From NCBI GenBank assembly GCA_030045755.1, contig JASIEW010000008.1, positions 1-25,272 of the forward strand: a stretch of DNA of 25,272 nucleotides, given 5' to 3'. Source of the stretch: Nitrososphaerales archaeon. GTDB taxonomy: Archaea; Thermoproteota; Nitrososphaeria; Nitrososphaerales; UBA183. The position numbers and the translations under genes were made by a program. Positions 6,773 through 13,836 of this stretch are shown one piece after another; the stretch's first letter is position 1, and every line of letters begins with the position of its first letter. The notes under the pieces were generated by a model. The model was not told the origin of the DNA. It was given only the letters and a program-made list of their open reading frames with translations, and made no database searches.

Positions 6773-7198
6773 TCAGGACGTCGGAGAGACTTGGGCAGCC
6801 CTGAGTCTCTTCACTAGCTCCTTTAGCATTACCAATGCGATTTCGGGATGAGCGTTGACTAGTCCCGAGAAGGCCCACGATGTCAGCGCCCAACACTTTG
6901 TGGGAGCGACCGCTACGACGTCTGCAGACCTAGGCAGTTCGTCAATCAGTGACATCTCGCCGAAGAATTGGCCCTTGCCAAGTGATGCGAGCGCCTTCCC
7001 GCCTTTGCGAACCTCTGCTTTGCCGTCCAAGACCAGATAGAATCCCACTCCCATCGAGCCCTCGTTCACTATTGTATCTCCCCCGTTGTACGAAAGCTCC
7101 TTTCCTTGGGACGCAATCGCCTTCACCGTCTTCTCGCTCAGTCCTCCGAACATAGGCACCGAGGCGAGTAACGAAGCCGCTTCTGAACCCGCCATCAT
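6773..7198 (-). CDS. Cyclic nucleotide-binding-domain protein
   Basis: It is a 141-aa protein made only of a CAP/PKA-type cyclic nucleotide-binding fold. VPMFGGLSEKTVKAIA opens the domain, GGDTIVNEGSMGVGFYLVLDG forms the first strands, and GQFFGEMSLIDELPRSADV is the phosphate-binding cassette with the conserved Glu and Arg. No DNA-binding helix or enzyme domain follows, so it is a stand-alone sensor; the real ligand is unknown. Two ATGs stand in tandem at 7198 and 7195; a TATA-like box about 25 nt upstream implies a leaderless message. It is first in a two-gene unit with the TIM-barrel gene. Confidence 0.88.
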   Translation of the reverse strand: MMAGSEAASLLASVPMFGGLSEKTVKAIASQGKELSYNGGDTIVNEGSMGVGFYLVLDGKAEVRKGGKALASLGKGQFFGEMSLIDELPRSADVVAVAPTKCWALTSWAFSGLVNAHPEIALVMLKELVKRLRAAQVSPTS

Positions 7199-7218
7199 TT
7201 TTTGCGCGGGTGGAACCG

Positions 7219-7226
7219 ATTTAAAC
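7219..7226 (-). promoter_or_regulatory. TATA-like box for the cyclic-nucleotide-binding gene
   Basis: GTTTAAAT on the minus strand, centred about 25 nt from the ATG at 7198. It predicts a leaderless transcript. Confidence 0.6.
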
Positions 7227-7296
7227 CCACCGTCGGCGTTTCCATAACTGGACGGTCTTCTGTGGGCCGACCCTTAGTGGTTACCGTGAAGTTGGA

Positions 7297-7902
7297 CTAG
7301 GCCATGCGTCGGGCCATCTGTCTGACGAGTACTTTTCGTGGCTTCGGACCAAGGTCGAGGATGGATCTCTCATAGTCTGACCACTTCACTCCCAGTTTCT
7401 GGGCGACCATCATCTCCACCATTGTGGCGAACTCGTGCTCGTCTCTGTAGGGGGCCCTAGGATCGCTCCCAGGTTCGGCATCGACTGGGTGGAGGTTTTC
7501 GCGCCTTTCAGCTTCGAAACCCACGTCGAAGGCGACAACCTCTTCGTCGGATATGCCGTTCATCTTGCAAAGCTCGTATTCTATCATCTCGTGCAGTGCG
7601 ACCAGGAAAACGTACCTTTCGTCCTTCATCTTGCTGACCCTGATCTGGGCGGGACGGCCAGGCACCCAGTCGCCTACGGTCTCGTATCTCTGCTTCTTAT
7701 GAGGCACCTGCAGGACTGTGAAGATCGGCTTCGAGTTCCTCCTCGTTACCAGACTCACGCGACGTGTTCCAGCCCTTCCAGGACCGCTACGGGGCTTCCG
7801 GGCAACTCCCTTCGGCACACCTGACGACATACTGTTCGGGTCCAAACCCGACTGAACGCCTCTAAGGAGTAGGCAGTCTAGAACCGACTCCCCTTTGGTC
7901 AA
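7297..7902 (-). CDS. Phage-type HExxE zincin-like protein
   Basis: From the TTG at 7902 it is 201 aa. The conserved part starts near residue 58 (PIFTVLQVPHKKQRYETVGDW). VALHEMIEYELCK (102-113) carries an HExxE motif that looks like a zinc site (His104, Glu105, Glu108), followed by AFDVGFEAER, then EPGSDPRAPYRDEHEFAT (143-160) with another conserved His, and KWSDYE. I recall this layout from uncharacterised phage and bacterial proteins; I know of no tested function. The first 50 residues are low in pattern and the true start may be the ATG at 7830 or the GTG at 7755. No structural phage genes lie nearby. Confidence 0.65.
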   Translation of the reverse strand: MTKGESVLDCLLLRGVQSGLDPNSMSSGVPKGVARKPRSGPGRAGTRRVSLVTRRNSKPIFTVLQVPHKKQRYETVGDWVPGRPAQIRVSKMKDERYVFLVALHEMIEYELCKMNGISDEEVVAFDVGFEAERRENLHPVDAEPGSDPRAPYRDEHEFATMVEMMVAQKLGVKWSDYERSILDLGPKPRKVLVRQMARRMA

Positions 7903-8020
7903 GCAATCTTGAGCCCGGTGAGGTGACGAGGCAACCCGGAATCCGAAAATCGTGAGATGGCTTATCTTTGAAACTAGGCGCCTGCATAGTTCCTCATGAA
8001 AGCAGGCCGTCGCCTTCGAT

Positions 8021-8034
8021 ATAACATATGTTAT
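8021..8034. promoter_or_regulatory. 14-bp perfect palindrome, candidate operator
   Basis: ATAACATATGTTAT is its own reverse complement. It sits in the 179-bp gap between the stop of msrB and the start of the HExxE gene (both minus), 119 bp before the latter. This is typical of a dimeric regulator site, but no bound protein is identified. Confidence 0.4.
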
Positions 8035-8044
8035 GAGAGCCTGT

Positions 8045-8060
8045 GGCCGTCCGTGCGGCC
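8045..8060 (-). terminator. Short GC hairpin after msrB
   Basis: GGCCG at 8045-8049 pairs with CGGCC at 8056-8060 over a 6-nt loop, 22 nt past the msrB stop. There is no T-run; a terminator role is only suggested by position. Confidence 0.3.
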
Positions 8061-8081
8061 CAAGCTGGAGGTTGGCACCGG

Positions 8082-8477
8082 CTAGGACTCGGCCTTCCTG
8101 AAATCCAGTGCGGCGGAATTGATGCAGTAACGCATGCCGGTTGGCCTTGGGCCGTCTTCAAAGACGTGCCCCAGGTGGCAGCCGCAGTTCCCGCACATCA
8201 CCTCAGTCCGCACCATCCCGAAACTTCTGTCCGTAGACTCCTTGACGGAGTCCTTCGAGACAGGCTGGAAGAAGCTCGGCCATCCTGTGCCTGACTCGAA
8301 CTTCGTGTCGGAACTGAACAGCGCCACGTCGCACACAATGCAATGGTACACTCCTTTCTCGTGGTTGTCCCAGTATTTTCCCCTGAACGGCGCTTCCGTG
8401 CCTTTGTTGAAGCAAACGTTTACTGATTCCTTGGAGAGCCTTTCCTTGAGCGACTCCATCTCCTCCTTCGTAAGCAT
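8082..8477 (-). CDS. msrB: Methionine-R-sulfoxide reductase
   Basis: It reduces the R form of methionine sulfoxide in oxidised proteins or free methionine. From ATG 8477 it is 131 aa, the normal single-domain length. Zinc ligands are CIVC (46-49) and CGNC (95-98), the catalytic Cys118 is in RYCINSAAL, and GTGWPSFF and HLGHVFEDGP are family signatures. The frame is open to a TTG at 8540, but a clear TATA box (8502-8507) lies inside that extension, 27 nt before the ATG at 8477, so the shorter start fits a leaderless transcript. The resolving Cys position is not obvious from sequence alone. Confidence 0.95.
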   Translation of the reverse strand: MLTKEEMESLKERLSKESVNVCFNKGTEAPFRGKYWDNHEKGVYHCIVCDVALFSSDTKFESGTGWPSFFQPVSKDSVKESTDRSFGMVRTEVMCGNCGCHLGHVFEDGPRPTGMRYCINSAALDFRKAES

Positions 8478-8501
8478 GGGCGGATTGGACGGCTTGGCGG
8501 G

Positions 8502-8507
8502 TATAAA
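8502..8507 (-). promoter_or_regulatory. TATA box of msrB
   Basis: TTTATA on the minus strand, centre 27 nt from ATG 8477. It is one of the clearest TATA boxes in the window and decides the msrB start. Confidence 0.65.
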
Positions 8508-8649
8508 CATTGACGTGCTCAGAGTCGACGAAGACGACAAGACCGTCCTTCACCCTGGATAGTCTTAAGAGACCGTGATACGATATTGTTACGCGTTGCC
8601 CAAGTTCGCGACCTCACAGCAGTCGTGGAAGGAGCAGACCGGCACCATA

Positions 8650-9498
8650 ATGTTGTTGGAGACTCAGAAGCTATTCGTTGGGAAGGTCAACGTCAGGAAG
8701 AGCCCTGGCGATGTGGGCGACCTAGCGGATTCGGTAAAGGAGAAGGGCATACTGGAGCCAGTCATAGCGAGGCCAATCGGCGGAAGGTACGAGCTGGTCG
8801 TAGGCTCGCGGAGGTTCGAAGCCGCCAAGATTGCCGGGCTGAAGCGGGTTCCCGCGGTTGTGAGGCCGATGACCGATGAGGAAGCGATAGTGGTCTCGCT
8901 CGCGGAGAATATCCAAAGAAGAGAAATCGAGCCGGAAGAGGAGTACGACGCAATCAGCGCTCTGAGGAAGCTCAACCCTCGCGCCTACGGTTCGCCGGAG
9001 CAGATCGCCAGAGCATTAGGAAAGTCGAGGAGATACGTCGAAGATAGGATCACCGCAGTCGAGGCGGTGCGCAACATCAGGAAGGACATAAAATCGGACA
9101 TAACGGTCAAGCATGCCCCGCTTCCCGAAGAGAGGAAGGAGGGCGTGCTGCCCGTGAAGCATGCGACGTTTCTCCATCGGGCGGAGGAAGCACAGTCTGT
9201 CAAAGAGCTCCCGAAGAGGGAGAGGGCATCCAAATTGAAGGAGCTCGCTGAGACGATTGCGCCGCTTCCAAAACCTGAAGCGGAGACAGTCGTGAGCCAC
9301 TTCGTCATGGCTCCTCAGAGGCCCGTCGAAGAGATCAAGAAAGAGATCGCCTATCTGCATGCCGTCAAGCTCGACCTGCTTCTCGACCCCAGGATAGCAG
9401 ACGGCCTGAGGAGGGCGGCTGAAGAGAGAAGCACGACGATGGAAGCAGTCGCATCGATCGCCATCCACTCTTGGCTAAGGCAGCAGGGCTACGCTTAG
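8650..9498 (+). CDS. ParB/Spo0J-like DNA-binding protein
   Basis: It is a 282-aa protein with a ParB N-terminal domain: LADSVKEKGILEPVIARP, YELVVGSRRFEAAKIAG (box I) and AENIQRREIEPEEEYDAI (box II). A helix-turn-helix follows in SPEQIARALGKSRRYVEDRI (115-134). The C-terminal segment (DPRIADGLRRAAEERSTTMEAVA) resembles a ribbon-helix-helix or dimer helix. ParB proteins are CTPases that load on parS sites in chromosome segregation; relatives act in plasmid copy control or transcription. No parA or parS-like repeat is visible nearby, so the segregation role is not shown. ATG 8650 is chosen because the ParB fold begins there; the GTG at 8575 would add 25 residues without pattern. Confidence 0.85.
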   Translation: MLLETQKLFVGKVNVRKSPGDVGDLADSVKEKGILEPVIARPIGGRYELVVGSRRFEAAKIAGLKRVPAVVRPMTDEEAIVVSLAENIQRREIEPEEEYDAISALRKLNPRAYGSPEQIARALGKSRRYVEDRITAVEAVRNIRKDIKSDITVKHAPLPEERKEGVLPVKHATFLHRAEEAQSVKELPKRERASKLKELAETIAPLPKPEAETVVSHFVMAPQRPVEEIKKEIAYLHAVKLDLLLDPRIADGLRRAAEERSTTMEAVASIAIHSWLRQQGYA

Positions 9499-9513
9499 GT
9501 CCTCGGTTCCGAG

Positions 9514-10056
9514 TCAGGGTTTCGCGGAGAACCATTTGATGCTGCATCCGAAAGGATGAGTGTCCGACACTTTCACTTCTCCGCCGGAGACCATGTCGTC
9601 GAGCGCGTTTCTAAGGTCGTGGCTGGTGACGCTCTTCGGATCCTTGGAGTCGTCGATTCTCCCTCTGTAGCACAAGATCCGCTTCTGGTTGAACGCGAAG
9701 ACGTGAGGAGTACAGACGGCGCCATAGGCCTCCACTGCGGCTTGGCTTTCGTCTCTGAGGTACGGGAAGTTGAAGCCCTTCTCCTTCGCCCGCTGGACCA
9801 TGTGTGTGAAGTCATCTTCAGGGTAGGACTCTTCGTCGTTCGAATTGATCGCAACCAACTGGACGCCTTTCGGCGCATAGTCTCTCTGGATGGAGACCAT
9901 CCGGTCTTCGTATGCTCTGACGTACGGGCAGTGATTGCAGCTGAAGACCACCACCAGGACCGGTTTCGAGTCGAACGACGCGAGAGAGTGTCTCTTTCCG
10001 TCTACGCCGGGCAGGTCGAACGCCGGCGCCGCCGCTCCAATAGGAATGGTCTGCAT
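9514..10056 (-). CDS. Thioredoxin-fold (AhpC/TSA-like) protein
   Basis: It is a 180-aa protein with the peroxiredoxin/ResA-like thioredoxin fold: APAFDLPGVDGKRHSL, then VVFSCNHCPYVRAYEDRM with a CxxC pair (Cys40, Cys43), LVAINSNDEESYPEDDF, and a cis-Pro region GAVCTPHVFAFN. The CNHCP motif and the 'INSND' strand fit the COG0526 thioredoxin family rather than classical peroxiredoxins. It has no signal peptide, so it should act in the cytoplasm as a disulfide reductase or peroxidase; its partner is unknown. It converges on the ParB-like gene with a 15-bp gap. Confidence 0.88.
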   Translation of the reverse strand: MQTIPIGAAAPAFDLPGVDGKRHSLASFDSKPVLVVVFSCNHCPYVRAYEDRMVSIQRDYAPKGVQLVAINSNDEESYPEDDFTHMVQRAKEKGFNFPYLRDESQAAVEAYGAVCTPHVFAFNQKRILCYRGRIDDSKDPKSVTSHDLRNALDDMVSGGEVKVSDTHPFGCSIKWFSAKP

Positions 10057-10123
10057 CGTACGGATCCACGGGACTCGGCTGTTGATATCTCTGTCGTAGA
10101 GAGACTGCGCGAGCCCGCGTGGT

Positions 10124-10642
10124 TCAGCTATCCTTGAGCTCGAGCTTGTTCCCGTAGGTTTCCAGGAAGGCGATTTCGGACAGGGGCTTCCTGCTCTTCT
10201 TTCCCAAGAGCCTCCTCCTAGGATACCCGAAGCCCAGGACTACGACTGGAGAAAGGTCGTCAGGTATGCGGAATGCTTGCCTCATCTCGGCCAACTCGAA
10301 CCCCGTGTAGAGCCCCGAAGCTACCTGGTGGTCCCAGGCGGTCAGCTGCATGTCCTGGACCGCTCTCCCGGCGTCGAACATGTAGATGCTCTTGCCGGGT
10401 CTGGTGCAGACGATCACCGCGAAGTCGGCGCCTGAAATCCAGTCGCCGGTCGTGCTTGCTTCCGCCAGTCGTTGGATGCCTTCCGGCTCTTGGACAAGGA
10501 CAAAACGCCAGTGCTGGGAGTTAACGCTGCTTTGCGTGAGTCTCGCGGCCTCAAGGACGGCGAGCTTGACGTTTGAGGGCACGCGTTTGCCGTTGAACTC
10601 GCGCACTTCGAGCTTCGTTCTTACTGCGTCGGTGGCGTTCAA
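10124..10642 (-). CDS. Nitroreductase-family flavoprotein
   Basis: It is a 172-aa protein of the NAD(P)H:FMN nitroreductase family. Typical parts: DAVRTKLEVREF near the start, ARLTQSSVNSQHWRFVLVQ for FMN contact, DAGRAVQDMQLTAWDHQVASG in the middle, and PVVVLGFGYPRR before the C-terminus. Such enzymes reduce quinones, nitro compounds or enones; the substrate cannot be told. TTG at 10642 is the first start after a TATA-like GTTTAACT near 10670-10677. GAGGAG lies only 2 nt upstream of it, too close for a normal SD. Neighbours are a thioredoxin-fold gene and an aldo/keto reductase on the same strand. Confidence 0.88.
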   Translation of the reverse strand: MNATDAVRTKLEVREFNGKRVPSNVKLAVLEAARLTQSSVNSQHWRFVLVQEPEGIQRLAEASTTGDWISGADFAVIVCTRPGKSIYMFDAGRAVQDMQLTAWDHQVASGLYTGFELAEMRQAFRIPDDLSPVVVLGFGYPRRRLLGKKSRKPLSEIAFLETYGNKLELKDS

Positions 10643-10707
10643 TCTCCTCTTCGACGTGGGGCGCCGTCAGTTAAACTCTGATGATTTGTTCGAGTCGGAG
10701 GTTCGGA

Positions 10708-11694
10708 CTAGTCTTCCGTCAGTCCGGGTCTCTTCTCGAGGACGCCCCCGATTCTTTCCATCATGGAGGCGTCTAGGGCGGAGACGAACTGTGCGGATTT
10801 CAGGTTCTCCTCGACCTGTTCTGGCTTCGTCGCTCCGGTGATGACCGTGCTGACGTTCGGGTTCTTCAAGCACCAGGCCAGCGAGAGTTGCGCGAGTGTG
10901 CATCCTACTTCCTTCGCTATTGGTTGGAGTTCCTTGACCGTGGCGAGGTTTTGAGGCGTGATTACCGACTCCCTCAACCACTTCATGTTCTCGAGCGAGG
11001 CCCTCGAACCCGCTGGTATGCCTTCGCTGTACTTCCCCGACAGGAGGCCCGATGCGAGAGGGCTCCAGGTCGTGAGCCCCAAACCGACTTTGGAGTAGAG
11101 ACGGGAGAACTCCTTCTCTACCTTCTCCCGGTTCAACATGTTGTAAACCGGTTGCTCCATCTGCGGCGGAACCAGCCCTTGGGCGCGCGCGACCGTGTGC
11201 GCTTCTTGGATGTCGTCCTTGCTCCACATCGAGGTCCCCCAGTAGAGGACTTTCCCTTGGTGGATCAGGTCATCCATAGCACGCACCGTCTCTTCAATGG
11301 GTGTGTTAGGGTCTGGCCTGTGGCAGAAGAAGAGGTCAAGGTATTCAAGCTGGAGCCTACGCAACGACTTGCGGCATGCCTCGAAGACGTGCTTTCTGGA
11401 CAGACCTTCGTCATTGGGACCCTCGCCTCCCCAGAACACCTTGCTGGAGACGACTATGTCCTCCCTCTTCCATCCGAGCTTCTTGATCACGTTTCCCATG
11501 ACGACTTCGGCGTTGCCGTTCGCATAGGCTTCGGCATTGTCGAAGAAGTTGACCCCGAGTTCGAACGCCTTCTCCATGCACTTCATAGCGGCATCCTCTC
11601 CAACTTGTCCGCCGTACGTTACCCAAGCTCCTAGGGAGAGCTCGCTGAGGTTCAGACCAGAGCTACCCAACCTTCTGTAGTTCAAAGACGACAC
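10708..11694 (-). CDS. Aldo/keto reductase, Kv-beta-like
   Basis: It is a 328-aa NADPH-dependent oxidoreductase of the AKR superfamily. Counted from GTG 11694, the catalytic tetrad is Asp52 and Tyr57 (FFDNAEAY), Lys85 (SSKVFWG) and His125 (FFCHRPDP). YWGTSMWSKDDI, EQPVYNMLNRE and ITGATKPEQVEENL resemble potassium-channel beta subunits and bacterial YghZ-type reductases more than sugar reductases. The frame starts at GTG 11706, but a TATA-like TAATTATA (11713-11720) lies only about 10 nt from it; GTG 11694, 22-23 nt from the box centre, fits a leaderless start. The substrate is unknown. Confidence 0.9.
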   Translation of the reverse strand: MSSLNYRRLGSSGLNLSELSLGAWVTYGGQVGEDAAMKCMEKAFELGVNFFDNAEAYANGNAEVVMGNVIKKLGWKREDIVVSSKVFWGGEGPNDEGLSRKHVFEACRKSLRRLQLEYLDLFFCHRPDPNTPIEETVRAMDDLIHQGKVLYWGTSMWSKDDIQEAHTVARAQGLVPPQMEQPVYNMLNREKVEKEFSRLYSKVGLGLTTWSPLASGLLSGKYSEGIPAGSRASLENMKWLRESVITPQNLATVKELQPIAKEVGCTLAQLSLAWCLKNPNVSTVITGATKPEQVEENLKSAQFVSALDASMMERIGGVLEKRPGLTED

Positions 11695-11712
11695 TCGGTT
11701 CCCCACCGTCGG

Positions 11713-11720
11713 TATAATTA
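11713..11720 (-). promoter_or_regulatory. TATA-like box for the aldo/keto reductase
   Basis: TAATTATA on the minus strand. Its distance to GTG 11694 supports that start over GTG 11706. Confidence 0.5.
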
Positions 11721-11816
11721 CCCTGCGGCGTTTACCTCGTATGTGACGAAGTTGCGAGCAGAGGGTCGCATGCTATCCGATTACTCTTATCTAACTCGAC
11801 GCACGCGGCCCGATAA

Positions 11817-12017
11817 TTGACGCCGAGGCAGAAGATGGCCATCGTCGTTCCGATTGTGGCCGCGCTCGTAATCGGGTTTGTGTACTTCGGTCTCTTCACA
11901 AATCCGTACGTGATCCTGGTGGTCTTCGTCGCTTGGCTCGCCATAACGTTGAGGAACAAGAGGAAGTTCGACCGGCAAAAGAGGAGTGAAGCTTCTGTGC
12001 CGAAGTCGCAGTCATAG
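11817..12017 (+). CDS. Small two-helix membrane protein
   Basis: It is 66 aa with two hydrophobic segments (about 8-26, IVVPIVAALVIGFVYFGLF, and 30-45, YVILVVFVAWLAITL) and a basic C-terminal tail (RNKRKFDRQKRSE) that would stay in the cytoplasm. No family is recognised. TTG 11817 is about 26 nt from a TATA-like TTATCTAA (11787-11794); ATG 11835 is the alternative. It is divergent from the aldo/keto reductase and converges on the glycosylase gene. Confidence 0.6.
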   Translation: MTPRQKMAIVVPIVAALVIGFVYFGLFTNPYVILVVFVAWLAITLRNKRKFDRQKRSEASVPKSQS

Positions 12018-12088
12018 GCCGACCAACCTTGTTTGAGGGCTTCAATCGGAAGACCCCTCGCGCAACATGCTGGAAGCCACGCTAACCG

Positions 12089-12670
12089 TCACTTGGAGCG
12101 TTTTATCTCTGAATGGCGATAACAGTAGGTCAGGTGGTCGTTCACCATGCCAGTTGCTTGCATGTGAGCATAGCAGATCGTCGGGCCGACGAATCTGAAT
12201 CCGCGCTGGTTAAGGTCGCGGCTCATCCTCTGCGATTCCTCGGTGGATGCGGGTATCTCCCCAACGCGCGTCCAGCTGTTCGTCCTAGGGCCACCGCCGA
12301 CGAATCTCCACACGTAGGCGTCGAAGCTCCCGAACTCTTCCCTGACTTTCAGGAACGCTTTGGCGTTCTTGACTGCAGATCTGATCTTGAGCTCGTTTCT
12401 GATGATGCCCTGGTCCGCCATGAGCCTGTTGATCTTGCTTTGGGTGTAGCGCGCGACCCTTTCAGGGTCGAACCCGTCGAACGCTCTCCTGAAGTTCTCT
12501 CGCTTCCGCAGTATTGTGTACCAGCTCAGGCCCGCTTGCGCCGTTTCTAGGACGAGGAACTCGAACAGCTTCTTGTCGTCGTGAACGGGCACGCCCCACT
12601 CCGTGTCGTGATACTCCGTGTAGAGAGGGTCGTCGACGTCTGCCCAGTCACATCTCCGCCTGCCGTTCAT
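12089..12670 (-). CDS. tag: DNA-3-methyladenine glycosylase I
   Basis: It removes 3-methyladenine from alkylated DNA and starts base excision repair. The 193-aa length fits. Zinc ligands match E. coli Tag: Cys7 in RRRCDWA, His21 in EYHDTEWGVP, and the His and Cys of NDHLTYC near the end. LVLETAQAGLSWYTILRKRENFRRAF is the family signature with the helix that lines the base pocket. The ATG overlaps the stop of the upstream YgjP-type gene (ATGA), so the two are translated together. Confidence 0.94.
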   Translation of the reverse strand: MNGRRRCDWADVDDPLYTEYHDTEWGVPVHDDKKLFEFLVLETAQAGLSWYTILRKRENFRRAFDGFDPERVARYTQSKINRLMADQGIIRNELKIRSAVKNAKAFLKVREEFGSFDAYVWRFVGGGPRTNSWTRVGEIPASTEESQRMSRDLNQRGFRFVGPTICYAHMQATGMVNDHLTYCYRHSEIKRSK

Positions 12671-13404
12671 CCCGGTGGGCCCAGCCTGCTGTATGGTAGA
12701 TATGTGTCCAACTCCTTCTCTCGACCGCGAAAGTCAGGGCATGCCGCTCTCAGCCTTCGACGGAAGGCTGCCGAGTGATTGAACACTGCTAGATGCGCCA
12801 GTTCGTGGATGACCACGTATTCCCTCAGCCTGTCAGGAAGGGAAATCAGTTGCCAGCTGAAGGATATTCTACCTCCTCGGGTGCAATAACCCCACTTTCC
12901 TATCTCTCTGACGTCGACTTTGCTAGGACGCACGCCCATGATGGGCGCTAGCTCGGCTACCTTCTTGACTACGTAGGTCGAGGTCTCTTTCAGGAACCAC
13001 CTCCTCACATGTTCCCTGATTCCCCGTCTCTCTGATGAGAAGATTGTTACCACGTTCAGCGTCGGATCGTGGACCAGCTCTTCTCTTGCCCCCTGCACGA
13101 ACACCAGCTTCTGAGCAAGCCCGCCGTACATCACATGGTTCTCCCCAAGCACGAATTTTGAATCTGCGATTCGCGCCGACTCCTTGATTACCCAGCTCCT
13201 CTTCGCCGTGATCTCCGCCTCCACGTCGACCTTCCGTCCTCTTGGAAGCGCGACCTCGAGAGTGAGGTTTTCTTTGAACCGAAAGTACGTGTAGCGCGAG
13301 CTCCTACCTCTGACCACGGAGTACTCGATCCGCTTCCCGCCGAGGAGCAGAGAGGGCAACGCCGTCTGTGCAGAAAGGCGAGTAGATAACGACCGCGCAT
13401 GCAC
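12667..13404 (-). CDS. YgjP-type (DUF45) metallopeptidase-like protein
   Basis: It is a 245-aa protein of the YgjP/SprT-like family. The zinc motif HELAH (200-204) is followed by His210 in FNHSAAF. WGYCTRGGRISFSWQLISLPDRLREYVVIHELAH is close to the family pattern WGSC...I.fnw.l...P..vidYVvvHElaH. Members are often called metal-dependent hydrolases; their substrates are mostly unknown. GTG 13404 has AGGAG 9-10 nt upstream; the frame is open to 13503 and a TTG at 13359 is possible. It overlaps tag by four bases, which suggests a link with DNA damage, although that is inference. Confidence 0.85.
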   Translation of the reverse strand: MHARSLSTRLSAQTALPSLLLGGKRIEYSVVRGRSSRYTYFRFKENLTLEVALPRGRKVDVEAEITAKRSWVIKESARIADSKFVLGENHVMYGGLAQKLVFVQGAREELVHDPTLNVVTIFSSERRGIREHVRRWFLKETSTYVVKKVAELAPIMGVRPSKVDVREIGKWGYCTRGGRISFSWQLISLPDRLREYVVIHELAHLAVFNHSAAFRRRLRAACPDFRGREKELDTYLPYSRLGPPG

Positions 13405-13506
13405 TTCGGCCTTCTCCTTATATCGAGTCGACTTTCCCGTTCGCGGAGGCGAGGCAGAACGGTCAAAGTGACTTTTTCGCCGTATAGGGAGATAGTAGTC
13501 CATGAA

Positions 13507-13836
13507 ATGATAGAGCAGGAGAGTCAGGTCCTATTCGAGGACATGGTGAGGCAAGCGTTGTCAAGCCCCGTGCACGCCGAACCCACCATCAACTGGATTG
13601 ACGGCGTGGCCTTCGTGGTGGCGCCGATGCCCTCTACTGAAGATGTGGTCAAGGAGAACTTGGATGGCAGAGTGCATTATGCGTCAGTGATGTTCGCCAA
13701 GATTCCGTATCAAGCTCAGGTCCCCGTGAGAATCGGGACCCAGAACTACAGCGTGAGACTCAGGAAGGCGGAGAGCAACGCTACCCTTACTGCGCTAGCC
13801 AAGTTCCTCAAGGAATTCAAGCCAGCTACAGAGTGA
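13507..13836 (+). CDS. Uncharacterised 109-aa protein
   Basis: I do not recognise this protein. It begins MIEQESQVLFEDMVRQAL and contains a strand-rich middle (INWIDGVAFVVAPMPS, HYASVMFAKIPYQAQVPVRIG, QNYSVRLRKA) followed by a C-terminal helix (LTALAKFLKEF). The pattern is a small alpha/beta fold with no metal or catalytic motif. It is soluble and has no signal peptide. It is divergent from the YgjP-type gene with 102 bp between the starts. ATG 13507 is chosen because the frame before it (from 13399) is antisense to the YgjP gene's start and low in pattern. Confidence 0.65.
   Translation: MIEQESQVLFEDMVRQALSSPVHAEPTINWIDGVAFVVAPMPSTEDVVKENLDGRVHYASVMFAKIPYQAQVPVRIGTQNYSVRLRKAESNATLTALAKFLKEFKPATE

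Noticed and set aside
8585..8592. ATTGTTAC near the ParB-like gene, as in the operator at 15443
   Set aside because: Only the left half is shared, without the ACAAT partner, and a further ATTGTTAC copy lies in coding DNA near 13043. This is probably chance.
9556..10137. 193-aa open frame on the plus strand
   Set aside because: It is antisense to the thioredoxin-fold gene over its whole length and has no protein-like pattern; the minus-strand protein has a clear family.
10888..11634. 248-aa open frame on the plus strand
   Set aside because: It is antisense to the aldo/keto reductase, whose catalytic tetrad is complete.
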